From Phoronis australis (taxonomy: Eukaryota; Phoronida; Phoronidae), in assembly GCA_002633005.1 (NCBI GenBank), contig NMRA01000904.1:10069-71789 (forward strand): 61,721 bases of DNA, read 5' to 3'. The notes under the pieces were generated by a model that had not been told where the DNA came from, did no database searches, and saw only the letters and a program-made list of their open reading frames with translations. The translations under genes were made by a program, and so were the position numbers. Below, in pieces: positions 35,898 through 47,826 of the stretch (position 1 is the stretch's first letter; every line of letters begins with the position of its first letter).

Positions 35898-37257
35898 CTT
35901 TATACTATTTTTCCTGAGTTTCAACCGTTGGTAACGGCAGGGCATTTCAACATCTACAATATTATTAGTGGGATGAATACATTACGTTTAAAGTATATTA
36001 CTGCCAGTTTTGGAGTAACTGTACCGAGGGGTTGCAGACAGTGCGCATAACTAAATGCAAACTTCGACTTTCGACTGAAAATCAATCTGCGGATAATTTA
36101 TCGCTTTTCACAAAAATATGGCTAGGCTGAAACTTCCAATAGTTGTCTACAGCTCGAACCGTTGGCTGTTCGAATGGAAAGCAGATAAAGAGGTTTGGAA
36201 AATGGTAAAACAGGCATGAAACAACTTTCGGTCAGTCGTAATAGGCTCTTCGATGAACGGGCCTTGGGCCGGGATCTTACCTTTTTACTCAAGACCGGAC
36301 TCGAAATTATTTTTGACATTTTGTACATGTATGCTCATTTTTTGAACTTAAGATAACTAAGTGTCTATTATCGTAAACTGAAGTGTAATGACTGGACAGT
36401 TTGCACTTAATGAGCCCATCACTAAGGCTTAAAGTTCCAGTGTGAACCCGAATTTTCCAGGTTTTACATGCTTCGAGTTTGTAGCTCGATATTAGGGGAC
36501 ACCAACTACGAATGTGGACTAGAATCTCATTTGCACAAGCCAAAGTGTGGTTGACCACAGAATAACACACACAGGCTTGTCTTGAACACAAAAAGGTAAA
36601 ACTGAAAGTATTATGAAATTGGTTTGATTTCGAGTGGAAGACTTAGATCCCAGTCTTTGGTTTATGGCGTGTTTGTTCAGCATTTCTATAGATTTAATTT
36701 TCACTGTTTCTTCCACATGTTTACTTCTGTCCACATTGTTTGTTGAGAACAATCAATGAACAGTAATTAACTGGTTGTTAGAACACACACACACGTTTGT
36801 CCACGAGCACTCTCGCAAAGGGTTGAAATGCAGGAAAGGCTCTGCAAAGCAAAATATTGAAAAACTGTTGACACACCACCACTCCACTTCGATTTTGCAC
36901 CAAAGGCCTCCAGGTTTTCACAATATTCGCGTGTTTGGTCATTTTCCGAAGCCAATAATTATTCATGGACTTTTGTGCTTTCGACAATATGTACGGACCA
37001 ACACGAGCTTTCGGCCAGAATTGAAATGCTTTCTCACCGTTTTCGTCGAAATTTTGTAACTGTTCAATTTAATTTGAAAATTACCTAACTGATGGCTGGA
37101 ATTTCAAGCTAATTTTGAACTTCAATTTGGGCATTTCAAAAGCAGTTAAATTAAATGTCTTGAGAGTTTATATAAATTAAGAAAGCGAATCTGATTAACG
37201 TAAAAGTTAAACTGATCGCAATATTTAAAGGTTTAAGATTCTCCCAAATTTGATTAC
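35898..37257. other. Intron of receptor gene
   Basis: Between the SEA exon and the juxtamembrane exon. Several unrecognised open frames (36307-36752) occur. An AC microsatellite lies at 36783-36794. Confidence 0.5.
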
Positions 37258-37590
37258 CTTCAACTCTGTAAATGTTGTTATATGGTAGTGACGTGTTATA
37301 ACGGGATTTCTGGAGATTGTCTCTCAGCAACTGAGTTGGTTGCTCCGGCAGTCTGGGCCCACGAAACCTTATAAGGAAGTATATCTGTATAGAACCATCA
37401 TCGGTCTTCGTCATACCGAGGACATTGCATTTTTGTTTGAAGGTACGCCACGTCCGGCTCTTGTCTAAAGCAAAATCAACAACACGTGGGAACTCAGACC
37501 GAACCGACCTGGATAAGTCACTGACTGGCGAATCAAAGACACTTTTCCACTCATCCCTCAGCAGTACGTATCCTTTTAAATGCCAGGTTT
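37258..37590 (-). CDS. SEA/EGF receptor: exon for second SEA domain
   Basis: Acceptor ttgcgttgcag, donor GTTGAAG/gtaatc, both phase 1, 111 codons. It reads ETWHLKGYVLLRDEWKSVFD, SPVSDLSRSVRSEFPRVVDF, KCNVLGMTKTDDGSIQIYFL, IRFRG and ends NNIYRVEG. The layout - strand with paired aromatic and hydrophobic residues, helix, then (D)GSIQIYFLIRF - is that of a SEA domain, an extracellular module that often self-cleaves near a GSVVV turn; here the turn is DGSIQI, so cleavage is doubtful. It cannot join the EGF exon directly (T+AA would make a stop), so one or more exons are missing between. Confidence 0.65.
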
Positions 37591-38150
37591 CTGCAACGCA
37601 ACACAAGCGCGAGTTATGCTGATACAACTTAAAGTGCTTAAATTACAAATATCATGCGTTTGCCTAGGTTTTGACCACCTGTGGTTCTTTTCACTTTTCG
37701 AAAGACATCGGAGAAGTGCAGATATGGCACAACTTTGTACAAGAAATTCGCATGTTGGCGTGTTGGTAGACATGACCCAATGGCGCTGGGTACGTTCATA
37801 CGTCACACCCATGTCCATGGAACTGAGGAACCTACAATTAAAGTCGCCTTTCTTATATTTTCTTGTATTTGAGATACTGAATTAACGATTGTGTTGTGTA
37901 GTGCTATTAAGGAACGTTCAGTGACACTGACAAAATACATGTAGTCACTTGTCAAAACAGGGTAGGCCTAAGTCACGGTTGGACCAAAAGCTTCTTAAGT
38001 ACACCACGCGTTAGATGTTCTAGACTCTGAAGCTGCAGTTGTCCACAGTTCTCGCAGTGTCACCCAAAGCGCGTGTCAATATGAGACCCGTGTTGTTCGA
38101 TGACGGGTATTACTGCTTTTAGTCACAAACTGGCACGTGGAAAAAGTGAT
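37591..38150. other. Intron of receptor gene
   Basis: No feature recognised apart from a TAGGCCTA octamer near 37962. Confidence 0.4.
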
Positions 38151-38388
38151 TTAAAGAGTACACAACATGACTCTAGTACCTCAAAATAAATTTTATTATT
38201 GTATCTTACTTGATTTCAGTGCATTTAGTGCACAGCTCATAAAGAAACACGCAAAAATTGAAATAATAATAATTATGTACAACGTCATGGGTTGAACCCA
38301 ACTCGTTCGCCATGCTGTTCGGATCAGAGACAAAGTGTATAGAGTGAAAAGAAAGCAAAGTACATTTAGCGTCGAGAAGGTTCGTAGA

Positions 38389-38640
38389 GGGATCAAACGA
38401 TGTGTTTCCGGAGGCTGCAGCAACAGCAGCCAGGCGGAGAACGTCTCGGTGTTCCGAAGGACACCAAATTTGCGAAGAAGTGGCATCGCTTCGTGCGCCG
38501 AACGAGAGTGTGGGACGTCATCGTGGACCAAGCGATTCGGTCCGGGGCCACTCTGTGTTCTGCCCACTTTGAGGACTCGTGTTTCGACTCCAGTCACAGC
38601 AGACGTTACGATGAAGGCCTGGTTCAATAAAGGACAATAT
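38389..38640 (+). pseudogene. THAP domain, frameshifted
   Basis: Reads KRCVSGGCSNSSQAENVSV in one frame, then VPKDTKFAKKWHRFVRRTR and ATLCSAHFEDSCFD in the next. Together these supply the C..C and C..H pairs and the FPKD...W core of a THAP domain with one indel between. The transposase beyond it is deleted. Confidence 0.65.
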
Positions 38641-38774
38641 TTATCATTCAGAAACATCAGCTCTTCATTCAGGATCGTCTGTTGGATGACTGGGTTGACT
38701 CGCCGAGCCCGAGGCCGCTTCTCTCGCGGGAGGATCCAGTTCGTAAGGCTCAAAGTAGAAAGCACATTAAACTA

Positions 38775-38900
38775 ATGTTCTTGCTTTCGTGCAACCCCAT
38801 TTCCTCATCCTGGCCACCATTCCCGTACGTTTCTTCGTAGTATTCGTTCAATTCTTGCTCATAATCGTCGTCGCTTTCAAATTCCCTGCTCTCCGCCATT
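38775..38900 (-). CDS. Acidic N-terminus of the second ORF in the TTAA element
   Basis: The minus-strand ATG near 38900 gives MAESREFESDDDYEQELNEY, then YEETYGNGGQDEEMG. Position, strand and Glu/Asp/Tyr-rich composition parallel the ballast-like second ORF at 15880-16166, but the Cys motif is lost here. Confidence 0.45.
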
Positions 38901-39269
38901 GTTCAATGCTAGTCACTGATCTCTTGTGTTCAACCCATGACGTCACATGGCGGGAAATGTGAAAATTGGCAAAATTGAAAGAAAAATCAAAATTTCGAGC
39001 TAATTACGCAAAATAAATATGGGTTTAGCTAAATTTTACGTTATACATTTAGTCTGTGGCCACCGGTAATTCAAAATGTGCAAAAATCCATGGTGTGTAC
39101 TGTTTAAAACCCAGTGTTCAGTGCCTAGTTTAAGAGGCGGAATGATGGAAGGGAATGGGTAACAACCTGCGTAAAAGTTTTTGTATGGCTACAGTAGGCA
39201 AGTCGCACGCCAACAAAAATTGTACGCGGTAAATGCACATGCTTTCCTCGCCAAAAGTGTATTGGGTTT

Positions 39270-39515
39270 ATGCGCGAACCCAGCCTGTATTATGGGGGGG
39301 CCCGAATTTCCGACGATGAGGATTTTTATTGAAAAAAAGCGGGAGGACTAAAAAACGGGGTACCACCTTCGGAGCTGTGAGTTGTGTGTTTGTGCCTTTT
39401 TAATGGACTTGGAATTTTTGTTTCTCTGGGGCAGACCTTTTTGCCCACTTCGTCAAACGGGGATGGGGGCTCATTCGAGCTTCCCGACCCCCTTCCCCTG
39501 CTTGGAGCGCGCATG
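39270..39515. mobile_element. MITE family M1, copy 3
   Basis: Left GCGCGAACCCAGCC..GGGGGGGCCCGAA, right TTCGAGCTTCCCGACC..GGAGCGCGC, matching the copies at 2.8 and 17.0 kb. Lies in an intron of the receptor gene. Confidence 0.6.
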
Positions 39516-40636
39516 GTTTGAGATATTTGTAAAAGACAGAAAACGCAATGCCATAAAGTAGAATCGTGGCCCCCACTAAAATGATTTGTCAGCAAGTCTT
39601 GAATACAAGTTGCAATCCCGGTTTCCGCTCTATTAACAAAAATATTTCGCGGCAAGTGTCTAGCGGGAATCCTTCGTTACGCAGCGCACCTGTGATGCCC
39701 GGTAAAACGGAACGCATTGATGGCTTTATAGACCAATCATTTTATTATTAATTCCTTCATCCTTTCACTCATTCATTCATAGTTCCATGCATTCACTCAC
39801 TCATTTATTCATTAGTTTAAAGTCCTTCTCTCAAACTGCCCATGTGGTTCCAGTATCCGAAAATACTTACTACATAAAATCCTATTTTCGACACCCTTTC
39901 TTTATATTCGTTTCGCCTTTCTTGCCAAAAGCGATTTTGAACAGTATTTGACCCTTCTCTCTGAGCTTATGATTACCGGTTGTCATCGGTTATTTCCGTA
40001 CCTACATTTCCGGCTCATCAGTTCAGGAACTTGTCCTGAAAGCCGCCATTTTTTCCTTGCAACTGAATGTGCTATCGCTTGCTCGAAAAGTCTTCATTGT
40101 TTTGTTTTGTTAGTAATATCTTGTGATTCGTTTGCATATGTAGTGTATTTATAGTTTGTAGTTAGTGGTCGTTGTTGTTTTTTTGGAATGTTACGCGTAC
40201 TTAGTATGTTAAAATAGCATTGGTGTTTAGTTCCTTACGTAGGCCGGTCGAACCTAGGAACCAATATGGGTCGAACCTATTTTTTCGGTTTTATTTTTTT
40301 CTCGCTTTGAAAAAGTACTTAATTTGCTATCATCGGAAAGGTAGTGCATTCTACTCAATAAAAATCGAAAAAGTATCAAAATAGGGGCAAGCAGTGTAAA
40401 GTTTTGTGGCGAAATTTGGGTCACGTTTGTTTGGATCGCGTCGGCCATATTGGAGGACAGCGGGATGAGTTACGAGTTTAAAACTTTGTTTTTAAATTGT
40501 TTTCGCCAACAAATTACGGTGAATTTTAGTTAGACATATCTTTACTTACTATTCTGCACGATTTAACAGTGTTCACCAAATTTCAGCCTCGCAGTTGTTA
40601 CTCATTAAGTGATAAATGTGCTCACAATTACCGTTG
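39516..40636. other. Unassigned intron sequence
   Basis: Contains an ATTC/ACTC-rich low-complexity stretch at 39766-39816. No exon was recognised. Confidence 0.4.
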
Positions 40637-40800
40637 GACTTCGTCTCATTTCTGGCGGCACCGACAGCATGGCGACTTTTGCTGAACTGAAAGGCATGTT
40701 CAATCGGCTACTTTGTAATTTGTGAAGATTTAACGTTGATACATTTTGACAAACGTCGCTACAAAAAAAGAAACTTTGTTCAATTTTCGTGTTTTTGTGC
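40637..40800 (-). repeat. Dispersed 155-bp repeat, copy 2
   Basis: Inverse of 10988-11142. Confidence 0.7.
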
Positions 40801-40840
40801 AAAAATATAAGATGTATTCGAATTGTTTTACTGTAAATTT

Positions 40841-41212
40841 CCCATTCAGGTGATCTTACGCTAAGCTAAAAAAATAGTTGAAATAATTTTGAAATGGTTT
40901 TTTGTTTGACTGTCAACTGCTGTTCAAGACTTGATTCGGTGTCACAAACTGATTCATATTTTTCTAAATTTTAAGTCTCAATTGCTTTCAAGTCATGTTT
41001 TGTAACTTATTGCTTCTTAATTCAGGNCCCATTCAGGTGATCTTACACTAAGCTAAAAAAATAGTTGAAATAATTTTGAAATGTTTTTTTGTTTGACTGT
41101 CAACTGCTGTTCAAGACTTGATTCGGTGTCACAAAATGATTCATATTTTTCTAAATTTTAAGTCTCAATTGCTTTCAAGTCATGTTTTGTAACTTATTGC
41201 TTTTTATTCAGG
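40841..41212 (+). repeat. Near-identical 186-bp tandem duplication around a single N
   Basis: 40841-41026 and 41028-41212 both start CCCATTCAGGTGATCTTAC and end ATTCAGG; only a handful of bases differ. The N at 41027 sits exactly at the junction, so this looks like an unmerged overlap in the assembly, not a biological repeat. Confidence 0.8.
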
Positions 41213-41829
41213 TTAGTAAATCAACAATATGAATAATCTTAATTTGAGAAATAAGCTATGTTGGATTGTGAAGCTTCAAGCCTCTAATTCTTGTTCCCTG
41301 CAACTTCATATTTTTTTAAATGATGCTTGTCAAATTCTGGTGTAAGAAAACACTATTCCGTCACCATGGTAATAGTTACATGTATGTCCATTTTCATATC
41401 ATGGAAACTTGCTGTTGAATAGTGTTTGTAATGCTAAATCTTGTAAAGTATTGTGCATTTTAAGTTACGTATTATGTTAAAAGTTTGAATCATTTTGGGT
41501 TAATGAATAAAAATGATAACATTTTGTATTGGACTTCTCATACTTATGTGCTCTAACGAGCTCCCTTTTTGGAGAACTGGAAAAAGGTCTGCCGCAGTCA
41601 GAGAAGCCCGAATTCCGAGAAAAGTAGAAAATGAGACAAAATTCCACTAGAAAACAGGAAGTACCAAAATTTAGCGTCTGCAATTCATAGCTCTGAACAT
41701 ACTCACTGAATCTTATCGTAAAAGATAGACATTCCCAAAAAGTCAGCTGTTTGTCGAATGATTGTGAGCGCATGTGCACATTTATCATAAGTGGGATGGA
41801 GATTAGAAACTCTGTGGTGACTACAGTTT

Positions 41830-41985
41830 TTCCTTCACGTGTATTTCAGAAATCGTTAATTTCGTGTTTTTTTCTGGAAATTACCTCACAGGGCAAACTT
41901 GAAGTAGACGTTGCAAGCTCGTATTTTCGTTAGGAATCGCTTAAAATGTATTTTTGAAGTGCTTTCGCGTTCCACGCCTTTTTAA
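41830..41985 (+). repeat. Orphan right end of the 6.3-kb TTAA element family
   Basis: Aligns with 55880-56049: CTTCACG.GT.TTTCA.AAATCG, CTCACAGGG, TTTTTGA.G, CTTTCGCGTTCCA.(G/A)CC then TTTAA. It ends in TTAA (41982-41985). I did not find its left partner. Confidence 0.55.
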
Positions 41986-42233
41986 TGTCTGATTTTGAAC
42001 ATTTTTATCAAATAAAATTTTATCATGTTATTTACACTATTGTTTGCTACCAATGTACCTTCCTGTTTGCTGAAGTTTACTAGAAAGATTGGTAAAAAGT
42101 CAAAAATAAAATTGTACGTGTACATATACTTTTAATGAGTTGAAATGTATAGTTTTGTAGATATTTGTCTAAGTACACAGACCTGTGAACAAGGTCCTAC
42201 ATAACCTTAAAAGAGAGACCGTCCAAACATTAC
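41986..42233. other. Unassigned sequence
   Basis: No feature recognised between the orphan end and the transporter exon. Confidence 0.4.
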
Positions 42234-42435
42234 CTGTCCACCAGATATCCCACAAATACATTGGTCAGCATTTCAAAGAATGGCTTTGCAGCCACGATTA
42301 CACCAATTTCCGTTGCCCTTCTCGTTCGTGTGTCTTCGGTTTGGGTTTGATTAGCCCTCGTTTTGTTTTCACGTGACGCGTTCCACAGTGTATGACTGTT
42401 GTCCAAGCTGTTCATCATGTCCGGTAGAATAGGAT
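42234..42435 (-). CDS. Single exon of an SLC18-type vesicular transporter
   Basis: Acceptor acatcatctag, donor GTGGACAG/gtaatg, phases 1 and 2. It reads PILPDMMNSLDN, a hydrophilic loop with three N-glycosylation sites (NAS, NKT, NQT), then RRATEIGVIVAAKPFFEML and TNVFVGYLVDR. This is the layout of vesicular monoamine/acetylcholine transporters: the P.(V/L)PD end of the first helix, a long glycosylated luminal loop, then the second helix IGVLFASK..(L)Q...NP..G...(D/N)R. These proteins exchange protons for transmitter across vesicle membranes. Neighbouring exons were not found, so it is either part of a large gene reaching into unread introns, or a stray exon. It lies inside the receptor gene's span on the same strand. 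Confidence 0.65.
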
Positions 42436-44429
42436 CTAGATGATGTAAAATGAATATAATGCAATCATCAAAACTTACCTAAATGATACTTTACTAATGC
42501 CAATCAACGTTACAACAATATAGCTTATGCATGGAAAGACGTGTTGTCAGAAAAGCAACGAGAGAATTAAATTCAAAATAATTATTTCGGGGATATTTTC
42601 AATACTTTATTCTACAGTATAGAAGAGCCACACGAGAACAAGAATGCAAGCTGTTGTTGTTTGGACTAAGATCATTTAGTGATTGACTTTGGGAGTGTCT
42701 AGGCCTACTGCATGCTTGTTACCTGTCAAGCCAGTAATCCTTTTGCGACTGACGTGAAATAANNNNNNNNNNNNNNNNNNNNNNNNNNNNNNATCCGTGT
42801 ATTGTGTTGTATTGCTCATGGTACGGGTTCAGACTCTGTTGTATTAAGATTCCAATCCCCAACCCAATGAGTATTTTCAGTAAAATTTCAAGACAATGCA
42901 GGTTTATGGATTTATTCTCCTTAAAATGAAGAGTAAATATCAAATTCTGCACAGGTTTTTTAAAAGTAATCAATTATTGGAAGATCACACATCTAAAAAA
43001 TAAAACAATGTTTGACAATTTTATTCATTGTCTCATTTGAAAATTGCCTACCTCACAGACAATTCATCTAAGCTGAAAATATTCCTTGTGAAAAACTATA
43101 AAATACCAACCAGAGACTTGTGCAATACAGAATATGTTTTCATAATACAATACAAAGATAATTGTACAGTCAAAAGTGCAATTATTATGACTCTAATAAA
43201 AAAATGCCTTCTAGATCTTTTCAACACTCTAATTGTTACAGGACAGAGTCAACCACACAAAGCCCATAAAGTCAGGGAATTACATTTAAGGTGATGTAGT
43301 CTCACTGCGAAAAAGTGATTTCGCAATATCGCTGACAACACTGGAAATCTCTTCTCCACAAACTTGAGGTAGATGTATTTACCACATCAATGTTCTTATC
43401 AAAACTAACCACCACAAAATGAAAAATTGGCATGACGGTTCCAATTAAGCAGCATTTTACATTGAAATGGTCATGAAAAAATACTTTTGCAACATGGTTT
43501 GCATTACAATTGCCCTACGATTACAGTTGTACATACATACTAGACCACTACCAAAATTACCCATGGGAACCATAAAATGGTCAATTCGCCAAAAAAACAA
43601 GGAGCCACCAGAGCTAATGTGCCAATACTTTTCAGTACTGCAACAAAAATCATTTGAAGTGGACACAAACCCGGCTAGAATCACATAAAACAACTTTTGA
43701 TTTAGACATTCCACCACCACGAAATAGGTATTAGTTCCAGGTCACTTTTGAGCAATTTCAGAACTTTGAAAGATCTGGCAATATGCAATTGCCAGAGACC
43801 AGACTAATAGTGTGTGATTTTATACACACAGCATGGTCTCAAGGAATAGCAAACTGTCAATTCGCTATAATTCCAGAAATCACTTATCATCTAGATAAGG
43901 AACAAACTGAGCAAATTTTATAGAAGTAAATGGTCTAAATCAAAACTTATTACCTCCTGGACAGAATATGGGTTTACAACACAGGTAGAAAGATAAGTTA
44001 ACAAAACCAGCCTAACTGCAACAGGGTCTCAAATTTCAGTAATATATACCCATTTACAAACAAAAATCTATAATGGTAAATGAAATGCGGAAACATAAAT
44101 TCAGATCAATTATGCATCTTCAAGGAAAAGGAACAGTACAGTGGTCAGAAATCATCTAAATGTGATGGCCACACTGAGAAATCCTGTCAGACCAAAAAAT
44201 CCAGTGGCTAAACAAAATGAACAATGTACCATTACCATGTGGCCCAGGATCAGGATCCGTGCCTGGACAAAAATTCGGTCTTAGACTAGGTAAATTTTAG
44301 ATTTGTGCTGTTCACACAAGCAGTTCTGGTGCAAACAAAGCTTGCGACAACACACAAGCCTACTTCCCTACACAGCTGTGCTGATACAATAATGCCCCCA
44401 CTGGATTTAGCAGGTCAGCCAGAGGATTT
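42436..44429. other. Unassigned sequence with assembly gap
   Basis: N run at 42763-42792. The open frames at 42719-42973 and 43457-43720 have no recognisable motif. The missing transporter exons were sought here and not found. Confidence 0.4.
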
Positions 44430-44826
44430 ACAGGTCCAGCCACTGTACTGTTTCCTCCTTTTGAATGTTTACAATGCTACATCCTTGACAGTCGCAGATT
44501 GCCTCTTTCAATGCATACTCCACTTCCTCTGTCCCAGTTTCCCCACATTTGCTGAAAGTGGCTTATCTCAACAAATTACTATGGACCTGTTGTGGTATAA
44601 GCCAGTAATCTTTGGTAAATACTTTTTCCCCCGACTCGTTCCTCAAGCTACAAATTCTCTTTGACATATCTTCTGGGAGTAGACTTTTCGGTCCCTCTCA
44701 AGCCCCCTCACTCAGTTGTCCAGAAGGGTACCTTCTTGCTGGTTGTGAACTTTTCCATACCCAACCATTATTAATGATCAGCAAGTCTCCAACTTCAGCA
44801 GAAGCCACTTCTTCAGCATAAGCCTT
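44430..44826 (-). pseudogene. Unidentified coding remnant with in-frame stops
   Basis: One minus-strand frame reads ESGKAYAEEVASAEVGDLLI, INNGWVWKSSQPARRYPSGQ, LSEGA, TGA, EGPKSLLPEDMSKRICSLRN, ESGEKVFTKDYWLIPQQVH, then TAA, ATFSKCGETGTEEVEYALKE and ends QWLDL. Two stops interrupt an otherwise continuous, protein-like frame of about 130 codons. I do not recognise the family. The plus-strand open frames here (44305-44821) are antisense shadows. Confidence 0.55.
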
Positions 44827-47219
44827 TCCTGATTCCTAAAATTGTATTAATGAAAAATTAAACATATTAAATTTCATGTGGCCATTTCGGCTCAGAAAAT
44901 ATGAATACCAAGCTAAAACTTTACGGCTTTAGCATGTTTAATTAACTTCATAATCCCAGAAAATCATTGGTAGACATAACATACTCCCTAGTCTCTAAAA
45001 GTAGTTCATAGGCAGAAGTTACGTTACACATTTGGTGGTTGTTATGAAAAGTTATGATGACTACCTATTTTCTATGCCAATGTAGTTGCATAAACATCAA
45101 CACATTTGAATAAGATACGATTAAGCAATAAGGCCCAAGTTATAAGCAATCACGGTGTGTCAATAAAAGTATTTTTGCATAAATGACGCGCTTCTAAAAA
45201 TATTCCTCAGGGTCGGACCCTGGAGTTTAGTGATTCCTACCTGAGCTCACACGAAGCTGGACGTTGAACCTTGACTTAACGTCTTTGGTCATTTTTCAGA
45301 CCTCTATCAGATTTCTCCTCTAGTGTGCAGTGGATGTTCTCAGTGTCTTTGGCGACGCTAATATATCTCGAGTGTTGTAACGATGATCTAATACGGTAGA
45401 TTATGTAGCTCCTGCACACCTGCCTCCGAGGCAAGCACTGAGACAGACTACTTCTCAGGAGGACACGTTTCCAAAGTTCTTTCTCTCCGCAATTTGTGGA
45501 AATACCACAATCGATGCGACTGGCAGTGCCAGATAAATAGATAAATTCGCAAACCCGCACTTTAGATCAGCCATCATTCAACTAACGCATTGTAAGCTTT
45601 AGTTTGGTATTCAGACGAGTTGGATGAACAAATTTAGTATAATTTCATATTTTATTTGGAAAAGCTAGTGTCCTTAAAATTAATTAAAAACATTTAAGCA
45701 AACCAATTGTTTTAATTGTTGTATTATACCACGGCATATTAATGCGTAGAAACGGCGCACAACTAGTGACTGGTTTAACATGACAAATACCCATACGCGG
45801 TCTGAAAATAGTGAAATTCAGACACCTATTACCAAGCCTGCCTGAAGGGCTGACAAAGTTTTTATTGTATTAATTTCAAGGGCATGGAGTCTTCTACATG
45901 CCCATGTTATTATTTTTAGTTTTCTCGCGGGGGCAGCTTCGCTATAAGGGCACAACTTACTGCTGGTTTTTCACAAGACGGAAATGTCAGTCCACGGAAA
46001 CAGTTCCAGTGTTACCATGGTAACCGATATTGCAGTGTCGATGCCGTTTTTACTGACATTGGTCATGAACCTATCATGTGATATCAAAATTGTTCAGAAA
46101 CGATTCTGTTTGAAGCAGAAACTGGAGTAGAAAATTTGGTCAAAAATGACTCATTCCACACCAAGAAATTGCCTCATTTTGCCCCCCAGATCACTTCCCT
46201 TGTATCTCCTAAACCACCAAACTTTGTGGTGTCATACTTCACCCATTTTCTCTCATCCCTAATGTGATTTATCAGACTAAACATGGATCTGAATGGCTGA
46301 CCCCCCACCTTGCCGCTTGTTGGCTGTAGAGTGGTCGGTGGATCCGTGGACTGATACATAACATGAGAACATATCAAGTGAATTTGTAAGATTTGTTTTC
46401 CGTGGACTTATTGTTCGTGATTTCACGTAACTTCCTCAAAATGGCGCACTGTGACAGAAACGTGAGCGAACCGCGACGTTTTCATGGATAGGTTCAAGTT
46501 ACTTGTAGACTAAATTGTATCCAGAGTCAGGGTATGTGTTAATTCATTATAACTCCATGGGCGCATATGCATGTTTCATTTGATTTTATTTGCTGTATTT
46601 TGAAGTGAGTAAGTTCTTATGGGGATAAACTATCGCTCCTGTATGCTTGCGGCATTCGGCCTAGACCGGGTTGAGTTCCAATTTCAGTCCGTTCACAGCT
46701 TCGCACAACATAACAAGTTCACATTTTCTTCGTCCATTCACTGTTATTCCATGATCCATCTACCATCTTTTAAGTTGCGATAACGTTTTAAGCGTAAAAT
46801 TCACCATAAGAACTCCAGTAAAATTTAGCGTGTGTTACAAAGACTCGGGGCCAAACAATACCAATAAAGCGGGTTTTGCCCCTTTTCCGGTGACGTCACA
46901 TTGACTAACGAGAAACTCGCAAGTGAGCTATTGGAATGACACTCTTATGATAGCAGCAGAAACGCGCTCGTAAAACTCAATACGTGGAAGTGCTTCAGAT
47001 AAGGATAAATGAATTAAGCTCAGGCGTCGACTCTTGCCATACTGGAAGGAAGATCTGACTGCTTACCCTAAAGTACTCGTTCCACATTACTACACATCCT
47101 TGAAATGAAATGTAACTTAAGTCGTGGGAGACTAAATTCAAATTTATGACCACGGACAGTTAGATCGAAATATTTATTACATGTTCGAAAAAAGTTATCA
47201 GCAGAGACACTTCAGCGGC
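44827..47219. other. Unassigned intron sequence
   Basis: The minus-strand frames at 45276-45560 and 46174-46377 are not recognisable. At 46441, plus-strand AAAATGGCGC starts seven codons (MAHCDRN) before gtgagc. Confidence 0.35.
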
Positions 47220-47221
47220 GC

Positions 47222-47361
47222 ATGCAGGATTTTGAGTAAGGGGGCAGAGTAGAGAATTAGCCAGGATTTTGCCCGATAATCATTCGCACCCCCGAATCTA
47301 GGAGAATTTTAGGGGGGCATTGAGTCCTTTGGCTCCCCCTCCCCCTAAATCCGCCACTGCT
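47222..47361. mobile_element. hAT-like MITE (CAG.GGCG ends)
   Basis: Left CAGCGGCGCATGCAGGATTT, right AAATCCGCCACTG, with G- and C-runs between. The ends match the CAGTGGCGGAT type seen at 5.0 kb. No clean 8-bp target duplication was seen. Confidence 0.5.
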
Positions 47362-47426
47362 CTTACTAACCAGTACTGGATAGGAGACCAACTTTAGTCA
47401 TTTCTAGTTTGCCTTAAGGCACTTAC

Positions 47427-47549
47427 AACAAGTCCTTCCGTTGTCCGTGGTAGAGAGTCCCTCATTGCATCGGCACTCAAAGCCGTCGCGAAGTTCTATG
47501 CATGTGGCATGTGCTGAACACAAATCAATCCCAAAGCATTCGTTAAATT
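47427..47549 (-). CDS. SEA/EGF receptor, exon 3: EGF module
   Basis: Acceptor ctatttctag, donor TTGTT/gtaagt, both phase 1, the usual phase of EGF exons. It encodes (E)FNECFGIDLCSAHATC, then GFECRCNEGLSTTDNGRTC: six cysteines in the order C-C-C-C-C-C with the GFEC.C turn. An N at the start (FNEC) hints at a calcium-binding type, but the D.(D/N)EC motif is incomplete. Joining exon 2 gives EYEIV-E-FNEC, a clean phase match. Confidence 0.85.
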
Positions 47550-47763
47550 CTAGAAATAGGGATATTAAAGAAGCATATTACTCATTGACCACAACTCATC
47601 GCACGAACATCATCAAATTTAAGATGGAAGTGTGTACGGAGGGAAAACTTGGTAAACCTTTTAGCTGCAAATCGAGCCAGACAACAAATCACGAAGTACA
47701 CATACACGCACGCACACGCCTATACATACATATATAAATCCTGAATTCATTACTAAATCTGCT

Positions 47764-47826
47764 CATGTATATATATGTATGCATGAATGAATGCATGTAT
47801 GTATCTGTGCATGTATGTATGTATAC
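47764..47826. repeat. ATGT/ATGA microsatellite
   Basis: Low-complexity ATGTATGT/ATGAATGA runs. Confidence 0.75.

Larger units (their letters stand above)
38151..39107. mobile_element. Second Kolobok-type TTAA element, about 0.95 kb
   Basis: Element body 38155-39103 between TTAA (38151-38154) and TTAA (39104-39107). The ends are A(G/C)AGTACACA(A/C)CATG, inverted. Near the middle a second inverted pair surrounds GTCATGGGTTGAACCC (about 38283 and 38929). It contains a THAP start on plus and the head of an acidic protein on minus: the same convergent plan as 14807-16499 but with different ends. Sits in an intron of the receptor gene. Confidence 0.6.

Noticed and set aside
44305-44821. Plus-strand frames as genes
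   Set aside because: The opposite strand carries a more protein-like frame with family-like phrases; these are its shadows.
37590-47427. Direct splicing of the EGF exon to the second SEA exon
   Set aside because: The phase-1 join would create TAA, so at least one further exon is needed between them.
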